Part shown: positions 16,382 to 24,468 of the stretch, in pieces
How positions within the stretch are numbered: position 1 is the stretch's first letter
How the letters are laid out: every line of letters starts with the position of its first letter
Assembly (NCBI GenBank): GCA_002083525.1
Contig: LWDM01000059.1
Location: forward strand, 132,314-196,313
Origin: Proteobacteria bacterium SG_bin9
GTDB taxonomy: Bacteria > Pseudomonadota > Alphaproteobacteria > Rhizobiales > Xanthobacteraceae
Direction: 5' to 3'
DNA: 64,000 bases
Translations under genes and position numbers: made by a program
Notes under the pieces: generated by a model
Told to the model about the DNA's origin: nothing
Databases searched by the model: none
What the model saw: the letters and a program-made list of their open reading frames with translations, nothing else

Positions 16382-18703
16382 ATGGCTGGCCGCCGCTTTT
16401 TTCAGATATTGATTTCACTTCTCGTCATTTTCGGCGCCCTGCCCGCATCGGCGGAGAAACGAGTGGCGCTTGTCATCGGAAACTCCGCCTATCTGAACGT
16501 TTCCAAGCTGGACAATCCGAGGAACGACGCCACGCTGATGGCCAGCGCGCTGAAGAGCCTCGGCTTCACGCTAGTCGGCGACGGACCGCAACTCGACCTC
16601 GACAAAGCGGCGCTGGACTCGGCGATCCAGAAATTCAGCGCCACGCTTCAGGGCTCCGACGTCGGCATGTTCTATTACGCCGGTCACGGCGTTCAGGTGC
16701 GCGGCTCGAACTTTCTCGTGCCGGTCTCGGCCAATCCGACGCGCGAGGCCGACGTCGATTTCCAGATGGTCGACGTCAATCTTGTCCTGCGCCAGATGGA
16801 AAGCGCCGGCACCAAACTCAATCTCGTCATCCTCGATGCCTGCCGCAACAATCCATTTGGCGGCCGCGGCTTGAGAGCGTCCGAGGGCGGATTGGCCCAG
16901 ATGCGCGCCCCCGAGGGCACGCTGATTTCGTTCGCCACGCAGCCGGGTAACGTCGCTGCCGACGGCACCGACGGCAACAGCCCCTATACCAAGGCGCTTG
17001 CCTCGACGATCCGCCGCGACGGGCTCGACATCTTTCAGACGTTCAACGAAGTCGGTCTCGCTGTGAAACGATCGACCGGCGGCACCCAGCAGCCTTGGGT
17101 CTCGAGCTCCCCGATCGACGGGAAGTTCTACTTCGCGTCTCCTCCCGTGCCTGCGACTCCGAATGCCGGAACGGATACCGCCGCCCAGGCCTGGGCCGCC
17201 ACGCGCGACACGACGAGCGTCGCGGTCATCGAGACGTTCATTCAGCAATATGGCGACAGCATCTACGCGCCGTTTGCGCGCGCGAGACGGGACGAGCTGA
17301 AGAGCAATCAAGTTGCATTGGCTGCGCCAAAGCCGGCAACCCCCGCCCCTTCGACGCGGCGCGTCACAAGGGACGAGACCGTCAAGCTGCTCGAGCCGCT
17401 TGTGAAATCGTTCGAATACGCGGACGGCTATTATCTGCAGAAACCCAATACCCGTGACCTTTACCAGGCGGCATCCCGCGCAATGCTCCGCGCATTCCCG
17501 TTGACCGGCCGCGACGTTTCAACGGTATCGGCCAAGGACGATCGCGAAGGACTCTATCAAACAGCCACGACCATCCTGAACGAACGCGCGTCGGCCGACG
17601 ACGATTCAAAAGTTGTCGAAGCCGGGATCAACGGCGCGCTGGCGTCGCTGGACCCGCATTCCAATTACATGAACGCGGCCCAATTCAGGGACATGCAAAT
17701 CCAGGCGAAAGGAGCGTTCGGCGGTGTCGGATTGGAAGTCACGATGGAGAACGGCCTGGTCAAGGTCGTATCGCCCATCGAAGATTCGCCGGCATCGAAA
17801 GCCGGCATTCTGGCCAATGATCTGATCGCGGCGGTCGACGGAGTGTCGGTTCAGGGGCAAACCTTGAACGACGTGGTCGGAAAACTGCGTGGAACCGTCG
17901 GCACGACAGTGAGACTTAAAGTCATCCGGCCGAAGGTCGACACGCCGCTGGAAGTGCCGATCGTCAGGGCCACCATTACCGTCCGCGCGGTTCGATCGCG
18001 TGTAGAAGCCGACAATGTCGGCTACATCAGGATCAGCACGTTCAACGAGCAGACGAGCGACGGGTTCAAGAAGGCGTTCGAGGAGATCGCCAAGCAGGTC
18101 GCCAACAGCAATATCAAAGGCTACGTCATCGATCTGCGGAACAACCCCGGCGGCCTCCTGACTGAAGCGGTCGCCGTTTCCGATTCTCTCTTGGACAAAG
18201 GTGACATCACCTCGGTTCGCGGCCGTATCGCAAAAGATAATCAGAAATACAGCGCCAAGCAGGGCGACGTGTCCGGCGGCAAGCGGCTGGTGGTGCTGAT
18301 CAACGGCGGCAGCGCTTCGGCTTCGGAGATTGTCGCCAGCGCGCTGAAGGACAATGGCCGCGCAACGGTCATCGGTACGCGCTCATATGGCAAAGGATCG
18401 GTCCAAACGATTATCCCGCTGGGCGGCGACATGGGCGCGATCCGTTTGACGACGGCGCAATACCTTACGCCATCGGGCGCATCGATTCAGACCAAAGGTA
18501 TCGTGCCCGATCTGGAGGTCCTGCAGGACGAACCCGAAGAAGTTGCAGGAAAGAAAGCCAACGCACGTGTCGAGCCTGCGAATCCAGCCTCACAGCCGCC
18601 GTCGCAGGCGTACGTGCCGCCCGATCCCAAGAATGACAAGGCGCTTCGCAAGGCTGTCGAGCTTCTGCAGAACCCGCCGCAGCGGCGCGGCGCAGCGAAG
18701 TAA
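16382..18703 (+). CDS. Caspase-like (C14) domain fused to PDZ-S41 C-terminal protease
   Basis: This 773-residue exported protein joins two proteases. After a signal peptide (residues 1-24, ending PASAE) comes a caspase-like p20 domain (about 26-250) with the His-Cys dyad in YYAGHGVQ (H102) and LDACRNNPF (C154). A linker (about 255-335) contains a WAATRDTTSVAVIETFIQQY segment seen in caspase-associated proteins. The C-terminal half is a CtpA-like unit: a PDZ domain around 445-520, then an S41 core with the catalytic Ser in NGGSASASEI (S646) and Lys in YGKGSVQ (K671). Both active sites look intact. It stands alone downstream of livF. Target proteins unknown. Confidence 0.9.
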   Translation: MAGRRFFQILISLLVIFGALPASAEKRVALVIGNSAYLNVSKLDNPRNDATLMASALKSLGFTLVGDGPQLDLDKAALDSAIQKFSATLQGSDVGMFYYAGHGVQVRGSNFLVPVSANPTREADVDFQMVDVNLVLRQMESAGTKLNLVILDACRNNPFGGRGLRASEGGLAQMRAPEGTLISFATQPGNVAADGTDGNSPYTKALASTIRRDGLDIFQTFNEVGLAVKRSTGGTQQPWVSSSPIDGKFYFASPPVPATPNAGTDTAAQAWAATRDTTSVAVIETFIQQYGDSIYAPFARARRDELKSNQVALAAPKPATPAPSTRRVTRDETVKLLEPLVKSFEYADGYYLQKPNTRDLYQAASRAMLRAFPLTGRDVSTVSAKDDREGLYQTATTILNERASADDDSKVVEAGINGALASLDPHSNYMNAAQFRDMQIQAKGAFGGVGLEVTMENGLVKVVSPIEDSPASKAGILANDLIAAVDGVSVQGQTLNDVVGKLRGTVGTTVRLKVIRPKVDTPLEVPIVRATITVRAVRSRVEADNVGYIRISTFNEQTSDGFKKAFEEIAKQVANSNIKGYVIDLRNNPGGLLTEAVAVSDSLLDKGDITSVRGRIAKDNQKYSAKQGDVSGGKRLVVLINGGSASASEIVASALKDNGRATVIGTRSYGKGSVQTIIPLGGDMGAIRLTTAQYLTPSGASIQTKGIVPDLEVLQDEPEEVAGKKANARVEPANPASQPPSQAYVPPDPKNDKALRKAVELLQNPPQRRGAAK

Positions 18704-18716
18704 CCGGTGTCAGCCG

Positions 18717-19280
18717 CTATTCGGCGAGGCCCGGCTTGATGTGCTCTTCCCAGAAGTAATTCGACAGTCCCCAGATGTCCCGGGTCATGTCGTGTTTGAA
18801 GTTGGCGGCGCCGCGGTGCTCGGCTTCGAGCTGACCGAGCAGGGTGTTGATGGTGTCCTGAAGCTGCGGAATTTCGCCCGTGTGGACGCGCGGCAGTTTC
18901 AGCGCCTCGGCCGATTTCTGGTCGGCTGCCAGAAGCCTGACATTCCACGAGTCGTAGGGCGTGAGCTCCAACCTGTTGAGCAGAAGGTCGCTGTGAGGCC
19001 CCTTCCAGACCATCTCCGTGAAGATGTACATGGGCGCAATGCTGCAGCCCGGATTTGTGCGCTGGATCTCGGCGTTCTGCTGCTCGACCTGAAGCTCGAG
19101 GGCCACCCGCGCCTGGGCCAGCCGTGCATCGGCTGCGCTCGCGAATGAAACAGTGTTGCGAGCATCGTCGGGATGCATGCCGACAGCCCGCAACATTTCA
19201 CCGATTTCGCCCTGCCAAAGCTCAGCGGGCAGAACCTGAACCGATGCTGCAGCGGGCTTTTTCTTGAAGAGTCCGAACAT
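18717..19280 (-). CDS. Hypothetical protein
   Basis: I do not recognise this 187-residue protein. It starts MFGLFKKKPAAASV, is hydrophilic without a signal peptide or membrane segment, and contains a helical, Gln/Ala-rich central part (ARVALELQVEQQNAEIQ) and a C-terminal DIWGLSNYFWEEHIKPGLAE. Codon use resembles the neighbours. It ends 13 bases from the caspase-protease stop and converges on it. The start is set at MFGLF because the residues before it resemble no coding sequence. Confidence 0.6.
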   Translation of the reverse strand: MFGLFKKKPAAASVQVLPAELWQGEIGEMLRAVGMHPDDARNTVSFASAADARLAQARVALELQVEQQNAEIQRTNPGCSIAPMYIFTEMVWKGPHSDLLLNRLELTPYDSWNVRLLAADQKSAEALKLPRVHTGEIPQLQDTINTLLGQLEAEHRGAANFKHDMTRDIWGLSNYFWEEHIKPGLAE

Positions 19281-19469
19281 CGCAGGCTCCCTGATCGCGG
19301 CCACGATCGCTGACACAGCTGACCACATGCGACGCTCATTTACCGGCAAGCTCGTTTCAGAAGTGCGGTCGAATTCACCGCAATTGATGCATCAATCCTA
19401 AACAGCGGTTAGCGATCCGTGCGCAAGCGCGCGGGTCCGAATGCCCAATTTGTGCTGGAAATCAAAGAA
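19281..19469. other. Intergenic region, no gene seen
   Basis: This 189-base stretch between the hypothetical gene and the tRNA-like element holds no open frame with a plausible start and no clear hairpin with a T-run. It may contain the promoter of the hypothetical gene at 18717-19280. Confidence 0.4.
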
Positions 19470-19527
19470 TGGCGGAGAGAGTGGGATTCGAACCCCATAG
19501 GTCCTGCGTTGCAGGACTGTCCTCTGC
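19470..19527 (-). pseudogene. Decayed tRNA-Ser copy / tRNA-like element
   Basis: Read on the minus strand, the last 28 bases repeat the T-arm, acceptor strand and encoded CCA of tRNA-Ser (GGTTCGAATCCCACTCTCTC then CGCCA). The 5' end GCAGAGG could pair with TCTCTCC at six of seven positions, and a strong hairpin (GTCCTGC/GCAGGAC) stands where the anticodon arm would be. There is no D-arm and the T-stem is shifted by one base, so it is not a normal tRNA. About 10 bases beyond CCA are also shared with the intact tRNA locus. Confidence 0.5.
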
Positions 19528-19555
19528 TTCCTCGTCGCGTCGAAGACGACGACGA

Positions 19556-19587
19556 AGGGAAAACCGTGGGTTCGATATCCCACTCAA
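19556..19587 (+). repeat. Inverted fragment of the tRNA-Ser variable/T-arm region
   Basis: The plus-strand sequence GGGAAAACCGTGGGTTCGAT followed by ATCCCACTC resembles the variable-loop and T-arm part of the neighbouring tRNA-Ser, but in opposite orientation. It can pair with the T-arm copy at 19470-19500, enclosing an inner hairpin (CTTCCTCGTCGCGTC / GACGACGACGAAG). Confidence 0.5.
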
Positions 19588-19611
19588 CTGTTGAAGTTGA
19601 AAATCAGGGAA

Positions 19612-19701
19612 TGGCGGAGAGAGTGGGATTCGAACCCACGGTACGGTTTCCCGCACACACGCGTTCCAGGCGTGCGCCTTCAACCACTCGGCCACCTCTC
19701 C
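19612..19701 (-). tRNA. tRNA-Ser (anticodon GGA)
   Basis: The minus strand gives a 90-base class II tRNA with encoded CCA. The acceptor stem GGAGAGG pairs with TCTCTCC, the D-arm is GGCCGAGTGGTTGAAGG, and the anticodon loop CTGGAAC carries GGA (reads UCC/UCU). There is a long variable arm, as expected for serine, and the T-arm GTGGGTTCGAATCCCAC is perfect. Confidence 0.97.
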
Positions 19702-19887
19702 GTCGCGCGTCTCTCATGACGGCGCGCGGCCGATTTTGCAAGGGATTCAAGGAGAAAACCGGGGTCTTTTCGCAAGCTTTTGGGCCAAAACGGCTATTTT
19801 ATTAGCCCCGAACGCCGAACCATCCGCCGATAGCCGACACCCAATACCAACAAGCTCAGCCAGATGGCGACACCACGGGACAAATCG

Positions 19888-20220
19888 ATGCGCGCTCTCC
19901 CCTCCCTCGTTTTCGTTGCCATCATCGCGCTTCCGAACATGGCCGCAGCCGATGTCTGCACCCGCACCGGCTTTGACGTGAGCTGCGATAGCGGCCGGCG
20001 CGGCGTGCTCTCCGGTGACGCCATCATCTGGACCGACGGCACCCGCTCGAGCAAAGCCTCGCCGCATCCGAGCGTCATCATCGGCCACAAACAATCGGTA
20101 CAGGTCGGGCCCGGCGTCTTCGTCGGCTCGGGCAAGGGGTCGATGGTGCCGCTCGACAATCCGAACGCGCCGAACAAGCAAAAATGCGCCGTGCTGGATG
20201 GCGTGTCGTACTGCTACTGA
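19888..20220 (+). CDS. Small secreted hypothetical protein
   Basis: This 110-residue protein starts MRALPSLVFVAIIALPNMAA, a clear signal peptide with cleavage near AAADVC. The mature part has four cysteines (DVCTRTGFDVSC, KCAVLDGVSYC) that could form disulphides and a Gly/Ser-rich middle. An in-frame ATG at 19864 would add eight residues before the signal peptide; the later ATG is preferred because the signal then starts at the N-terminus. Function unknown. It converges on otsA with 5 bases between stops. Confidence 0.65.
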   Translation: MRALPSLVFVAIIALPNMAAADVCTRTGFDVSCDSGRRGVLSGDAIIWTDGTRSSKASPHPSVIIGHKQSVQVGPGVFVGSGKGSMVPLDNPNAPNKQKCAVLDGVSYCY

Positions 20221-20225
20221 ATACG

Positions 20226-21674
20226 TCAGTGCATGCTGAAGCTGCGGCCGGCCATCCGCGCCCGCGGGAAATCGTAATGCATCGCCGGCGACTCATGCGT
20301 CGCGCGCGTCCGCTCCAGCGCAGCGATGAAGCCTGACGACCACTGCTGGACGTTGCCGGCGCGCAGCCGCTTCATCATCGTCTCCCAGCGCATCCGCCGT
20401 TCCGGCGACGGCATGGTCAGCGCCATGGCGATCGCCCGTGCCATTCCATCGATGTCGTGTGGATTGACCAGCAGCGCCGTGTCGAGCTCGTTCGCCGCGC
20501 CGGCGAATTTCGACAGCACCAGCACGCCCGGATCGACCGGATTCTGCGCGGCGACGTATTCCTTGGCGACAAGGTTCATGCCGTCATGCAGCGGCGTGAC
20601 GAGCCCGACCTGCGCCGTGCGATAGAAGCCGGCGAGCATGGTCTGGCTGAAGCCCTTGCTGAGATAGCGGATCGGCACCCAGTCGACCTCGCCGTGGCGG
20701 CCGTTCACTTCGGTCACCACCCGCGAGAGGTCTTTCTGCAGCGTATCGTAGGCTTCGATGGCTCCGCGCGACGGCGTTGCGATTTGCAGCAGTGACACGG
20801 TCCGCTTCAGCGTCGGCCGCAGATCCAGCATCCGGTCGAAGGCCTTGATGCGATTGACCAGTCCCTTCGAGTAGTCGACGCGATCGACGCCGATGACCAG
20901 ACGCTTGTCGTCGACGCTCTTGCGCAAGCGCACGACTTCCGGATGGGAGATCGCCCGCGCCGCATTGGTCGCGAATGCGTCGGCATCGATACCGATCGGA
21001 AATGCGGCCAGACTCGACTTGCCGTATCGCGAGGTCACGACATTGTCCTCGATCGTGAGGCCGAGATCGGTCTGCAGGTAACGCGCGAAATTCTGGCAAT
21101 CATCCTCGGTCTGGAAGCCGATCAGATCGTACGCGAGCATCGCTTCGATTAGTTCGCGGTGATTCGGCACGCCGTTCATGACCTCGCGTGACGGCCAGGG
21201 CGTGTGCAGGAAGAAACCGATCGGCTGCGTCACGCCGAGCGAGCGCAGCTCCGCGCCGAGTGCGAGGAAGTGATAATCCTGAATCCAGAACGCGGTGTCG
21301 GGCTTGCGGAAGCGCAACAGCGATCGCGCCATGAAGGCATTCACCTCGCGATAGGAGCGATAGTCTTCATGCGAGACGCGGATCAGATCGCTGCGCGAAT
21401 GCAGCGCCGGCCACAATGCGGAGTTCGCGAAGCCTTCGTAGTAGCCGCCGTAGTGCGCCGCCGGCAGATCGAGCAGCGCAATCGCACCCGCGCCAAGCGG
21501 CTCGATATCGGCGAACGACTCCTTCAATGCGCCATCGCGCACACGCCCGCTCGAACCGACCCAGATCGCTCCGGACTGTTCGACGACCGGCAGCAGCGCC
21601 GCAGCCAAACCGCCGGTCATCGGCTCATTGGCTTTCGCGCGCGCGACGCGATTTGATACGACGACGAGATTCAC
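20226..21674 (-). CDS. otsA: OtsA, trehalose-6-phosphate synthase
   Basis: OtsA joins UDP-glucose and glucose-6-phosphate to form trehalose-6-phosphate, a stress protectant precursor. This 482-residue GT20 enzyme shows the N-terminal VVSNRVARAKANEPMTGGLA with the substrate loop, FWIQDYHFLALG near residue 130, and the donor-site segment GVDRVDYSKGLVNRIKAFD (Arg and Lys contacts) near residue 265. A perfect EcfG-type promoter lies just upstream. otsB is upstream in the same direction, 188 bases away. Confidence 0.95.
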   Translation of the reverse strand: MNLVVVSNRVARAKANEPMTGGLAAALLPVVEQSGAIWVGSSGRVRDGALKESFADIEPLGAGAIALLDLPAAHYGGYYEGFANSALWPALHSRSDLIRVSHEDYRSYREVNAFMARSLLRFRKPDTAFWIQDYHFLALGAELRSLGVTQPIGFFLHTPWPSREVMNGVPNHRELIEAMLAYDLIGFQTEDDCQNFARYLQTDLGLTIEDNVVTSRYGKSSLAAFPIGIDADAFATNAARAISHPEVVRLRKSVDDKRLVIGVDRVDYSKGLVNRIKAFDRMLDLRPTLKRTVSLLQIATPSRGAIEAYDTLQKDLSRVVTEVNGRHGEVDWVPIRYLSKGFSQTMLAGFYRTAQVGLVTPLHDGMNLVAKEYVAAQNPVDPGVLVLSKFAGAANELDTALLVNPHDIDGMARAIAMALTMPSPERRMRWETMMKRLRAGNVQQWSSGFIAALERTRATHESPAMHYDFPRARMAGRSFSMH

Positions 21675-21704
21675 TGCGTCCCCTCCGCATGAGGCCCGTA
21701 CATA

Positions 21705-21729
21705 AACGTATATTCATCAATATGGTTCC
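21705..21729 (-). promoter_or_regulatory. EcfG-type general stress promoter of otsA
   Basis: The minus strand reads GGAAC (21729-21725), 16 bases, CGTT (21708-21705). This is an exact match to the alphaproteobacterial EcfG consensus GGAAC-N16/17-CGTT. The -10 element lies about 30 bases before the otsA ATG. Confidence 0.8.
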
Positions 21730-21862
21730 TGGTGGTCATCGTTTGACCCGATTGAAACCAAATTCGGGCAATCTTGCGCGGAACAAAAGTTCCTGCATCA
21801 GGAACCGATTGTGACGATGTGCGAACAATCTTTGTGACGCAATAATTCACGCGTGTGAGGCA

Positions 21863-22657
21863 CTACGCATGGCGCAACAGCTGCGCGATCCACGCACGCA
21901 CATCGCTCGGCGTATCGAAGTGACCTTGCACACCGCGGGCGCGGCGGCCGACTGAAAACGACACGCCCTTCAGGTCCGGCATGATGGCGAAGACAGTCTC
22001 ATCGGTGACGTCATCGCCGAGAAATACCGGCGTGCGGCCTTCGAACGGCTCGTTCGTCATCAGCTCGCGCACGCCGATCGCCTTGCTGACACCGGAAGCC
22101 TTGATCTCGCACACGAACTTGCCGGGCAGCACATCGATCGTCGCGTCGGGCAAATCCGCGCGCACCGCAGAGACGGCATCGTACAACGCCTTCTCCATCA
22201 GCGGCGCTTTCCGGTAATGCAGCGCCAGCGAGTAACCTTTGTCCTCCAACAGAATTCCCGGATCGAGATTCGCAATCGCCGCGAAGCGCTTCTTCAACTC
22301 CGGATCCATCGGCGGCGCATGCGACGCGACCGCTTCCGTATCGATGGACAACCGCATCTCCGCGCCGTGACCGCCGACCGCAGGAAACAGCACAGGCTCG
22401 AAAATCCAGTCGATATCGATGAGCGAACGGCCGGAGACGAGCGCCATCGCACCGTTGGTCGCTTCAAGCATCTGCTGCAGATTTTCGCGCAGGCCCGGCG
22501 GAACCACGACCTCGCGCGGCGTCGGCGCAAGTTCAAGCAGCGTACCGTCGATATCGAACAGCAACGCGCAGCGCTTCAGATCGATCTCCGGCGGACCGGC
22601 AGCATCGACTTTCTGGATCAGCGGCGCATCGCGCGTCATGACAAGTTCATCGCTCAT
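21863..22657 (-). CDS. otsB: OtsB, trehalose-6-phosphate phosphatase
   Basis: OtsB removes phosphate from trehalose-6-phosphate to give trehalose. It is a HAD-superfamily phosphatase of 264 residues with motif I LLFDIDGTLLELAPTP (nucleophile D35, acid D37), motif II in MALVSGRSLIDID, and motif III/IV FLGDDVTDETVF near residue 215. It starts 6 bases after the stop of the MFS gene in the same direction, so it is probably transcribed with it from the EcfG promoter at 24316-24340. Confidence 0.95.
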   Translation of the reverse strand: MSDELVMTRDAPLIQKVDAAGPPEIDLKRCALLFDIDGTLLELAPTPREVVVPPGLRENLQQMLEATNGAMALVSGRSLIDIDWIFEPVLFPAVGGHGAEMRLSIDTEAVASHAPPMDPELKKRFAAIANLDPGILLEDKGYSLALHYRKAPLMEKALYDAVSAVRADLPDATIDVLPGKFVCEIKASGVSKAIGVRELMTNEPFEGRTPVFLGDDVTDETVFAIMPDLKGVSFSVGRRARGVQGHFDTPSDVRAWIAQLLRHA

Positions 22658-22663
22658 TCCATC

Positions 22664-24184
22664 CTACTCCACAACAGCCAGCGGCGGCGCGACCTGTTCA
22701 AGCGGCTGCCGCTCGGCCCGGATACAGAATCGCCACGCCACCCACGCCGCCGCGATCATCAGCGCGGCGCCGAATAGATAGCCGGCGAACACCGTATTCC
22801 GTGAACCCGAATCAATCAGAACACCGAACAGTGCAGGTCCGATGACACCGCCGATGCCGGTGCCGATCGCGTAAAAGATGGCGATGGCGAAGGCACGAAT
22901 CTCCAGCGGGAAGGTCTCGCTCACAGTGAGATACGCAGCGCTCGCCGCCGGCGAGGCAAAGAAGAAGATCACCATCCACGCAATCGTCTGGGTCTGTGCG
23001 CTCAGATACCCGGCGGCAAACAGATAACCGGACACCGCGAGCAGGATGCCCGAGGCCCCGTAGGTGAACGCGATCATCGTGCGGCGGCCCAGCGTATCGA
23101 ACAGGCGGCCAAGCAGCAGCGGACCGAGGAAGTTACCCGCCGCGAACGGCAGGATGTACCAGCCGATATTGCTCGCCGGAATGCCGAAGAAGTCGGTCAG
23201 CACCAGCGCGTAGGTGAAGAAGATGGCGTTGTAAAAGAACGCCTGCGACGCCATCAGCGTCAAACCGACCAGCGCGCGCTGACGATAGGCACCAGACAGC
23301 GCCTGCCGTACTTCGTTGAGCGGCGTGTGTGTTCGCATCTTCAGTTTGATCATCGGCAGCGGAGCGGCGCCCGATGCTCGACCCTCGACAGGCATCGCCG
23401 CTTCGATCTCGGAAACGATCTTTTCCGCACGCTCCGGCTGGCCGTGAATCATCAGCCAGCGCGGGCTTTCCGGAATCCAGAGCCGCATCAGCAGCACGAC
23501 CAATCCGAGCGCCGAGCCGATGAAGAAGGCAAGCCGCCAGCCGGTATCGGGGCCGAAATGCTGCGGATCAAGCAACACGATTGCACCCACGGCACCGATG
23601 GCAGCACCGATCCAGAAGCTGCCGTTGATCACGAGATCGGTCCAGCCGCGATAGCGCGCCGGCACCAGCTCCTGGATCGTCGAATTGATCGCGGTGTATT
23701 CGCCACCGATGCCGGCGCCGGTGAGAAAGCGAAACAGCACGAAGCTCCACAAATTCCATGAGAACGCGGTCGCCGCTGTTGCGACGAGATAAACAGCCAG
23801 CGTGATGAAGAAGAGCTTCTTGCGGCCGATACGATCGGTGAGCCAGCCGAAGCCAAGTGCGCCGAGCACGGCGCCGGCGAGGTACGCACTCGCCGCGATG
23901 CCGATGTCGACGTTGCTAAACTGCAAGGTCGGGCTCTGCTTCAACGCACCTGCGAGCGCACCCGCCAGCGTCACCTCAAGCCCATCGAGAATCCATGTGA
24001 CGCCGAGCGCGATCACGACCCGCGTGTGGAAACCGCTCCACGGCAAGCTATCGAGCCGTGAGGGGATATCGGTTTCGATAATGCGGCCGGTCGCGGTGCG
24101 CGCAGCATGGCGATCGCTTGAGACGGATTCGGTCTGTGAGAATGCAACGTCGTCCGAATGGCGTGATGGGGTCAGACTGGTCAT
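22664..24184 (-). CDS. MFS transporter, sugar/organic-acid porter type
   Basis: This 506-residue inner-membrane protein has 12 predicted hydrophobic segments and major facilitator motifs: GFGWLTDRIGRKKLFF after helix 2, GAGIGGEYTAINSTIQE in helix 4, and PESPRWLMIHGQPERAEK before the central loop, a sugar-porter hallmark. The start MTSLTPSRHSDD has GGGAAAG upstream; longer frames into the promoter region are not supported. It is coupled to otsB (6 bases), which suggests a role in osmotic or stress solute handling. The substrate is unknown. Confidence 0.85.
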   Translation of the reverse strand: MTSLTPSRHSDDVAFSQTESVSSDRHAARTATGRIIETDIPSRLDSLPWSGFHTRVVIALGVTWILDGLEVTLAGALAGALKQSPTLQFSNVDIGIAASAYLAGAVLGALGFGWLTDRIGRKKLFFITLAVYLVATAATAFSWNLWSFVLFRFLTGAGIGGEYTAINSTIQELVPARYRGWTDLVINGSFWIGAAIGAVGAIVLLDPQHFGPDTGWRLAFFIGSALGLVVLLMRLWIPESPRWLMIHGQPERAEKIVSEIEAAMPVEGRASGAAPLPMIKLKMRTHTPLNEVRQALSGAYRQRALVGLTLMASQAFFYNAIFFTYALVLTDFFGIPASNIGWYILPFAAGNFLGPLLLGRLFDTLGRRTMIAFTYGASGILLAVSGYLFAAGYLSAQTQTIAWMVIFFFASPAASAAYLTVSETFPLEIRAFAIAIFYAIGTGIGGVIGPALFGVLIDSGSRNTVFAGYLFGAALMIAAAWVAWRFCIRAERQPLEQVAPPLAVVE

Positions 24185-24315
24185 CCCGCTTTCCCGTGTC
24201 GGCGGACGCCCAGCAGAGCTGCCTTGGATACGCCGATAAGCGAAAAGGCGCCGGACAAGTTGCGCCCAGCTCCTTCCGCCATGCGAGTGGTTACATCCGC
24301 CACCACACCCAATAC

Positions 24316-24340
24316 AACGCGGGAACTCGTGAACCGTTCC
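24316..24340 (-). promoter_or_regulatory. EcfG-type general stress promoter of the MFS-otsB unit
   Basis: The minus strand reads GGAAC (24340-24336), 16 bases, CGTT (24319-24316), an exact EcfG consensus match. It is 132 bases upstream of the MFS start codon. Confidence 0.75.
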
Positions 24341-24419
24341 CATGAATTCAAGGGTTTAATGCGATGCAGCGCTGCTCGGCACGCATGCAGGCTGGCTGCC
24401 GAGCGTAACCAAAATGAGA

Positions 24420-24444
24420 AGGCCCCGGATCGAATCCGGGGCCT
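24420..24444 (-). terminator. Rho-independent-type terminator after the chemoreceptor gene
   Basis: A perfect 11-base stem AGGCCCCGGAT / ATCCGGGGCCT with loop CGA is followed on the minus strand by TCTCATTTT. It lies 25 bases beyond the chemoreceptor stop codon. A second, weaker hairpin (GCTCGGCA / TGCCGAGC) lies at about 24373-24403. Confidence 0.75.
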
Positions 24445-24468
24445 CGTGGGAACCGCAGAGAAAGAAGA

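Noticed and set aside
19470..19600. Two-piece tmRNA acceptor segment
   Set aside because: The 3' end matches tRNA-Ser rather than the alanine-type acceptor of tmRNA, and no tag-coding piece is nearby.
19419..19805. Open frame containing AERVGFEPTVR
   Set aside because: This is the well-known false protein produced by translating across a tRNA-Ser gene.
21771..21806. GGAAC-containing palindrome upstream of otsA as a further EcfG promoter
   Set aside because: Several GGAAC boxes occur here, but none has CGTT at 16-17 bases; the perfect site at 21705-21729 explains the promoter.
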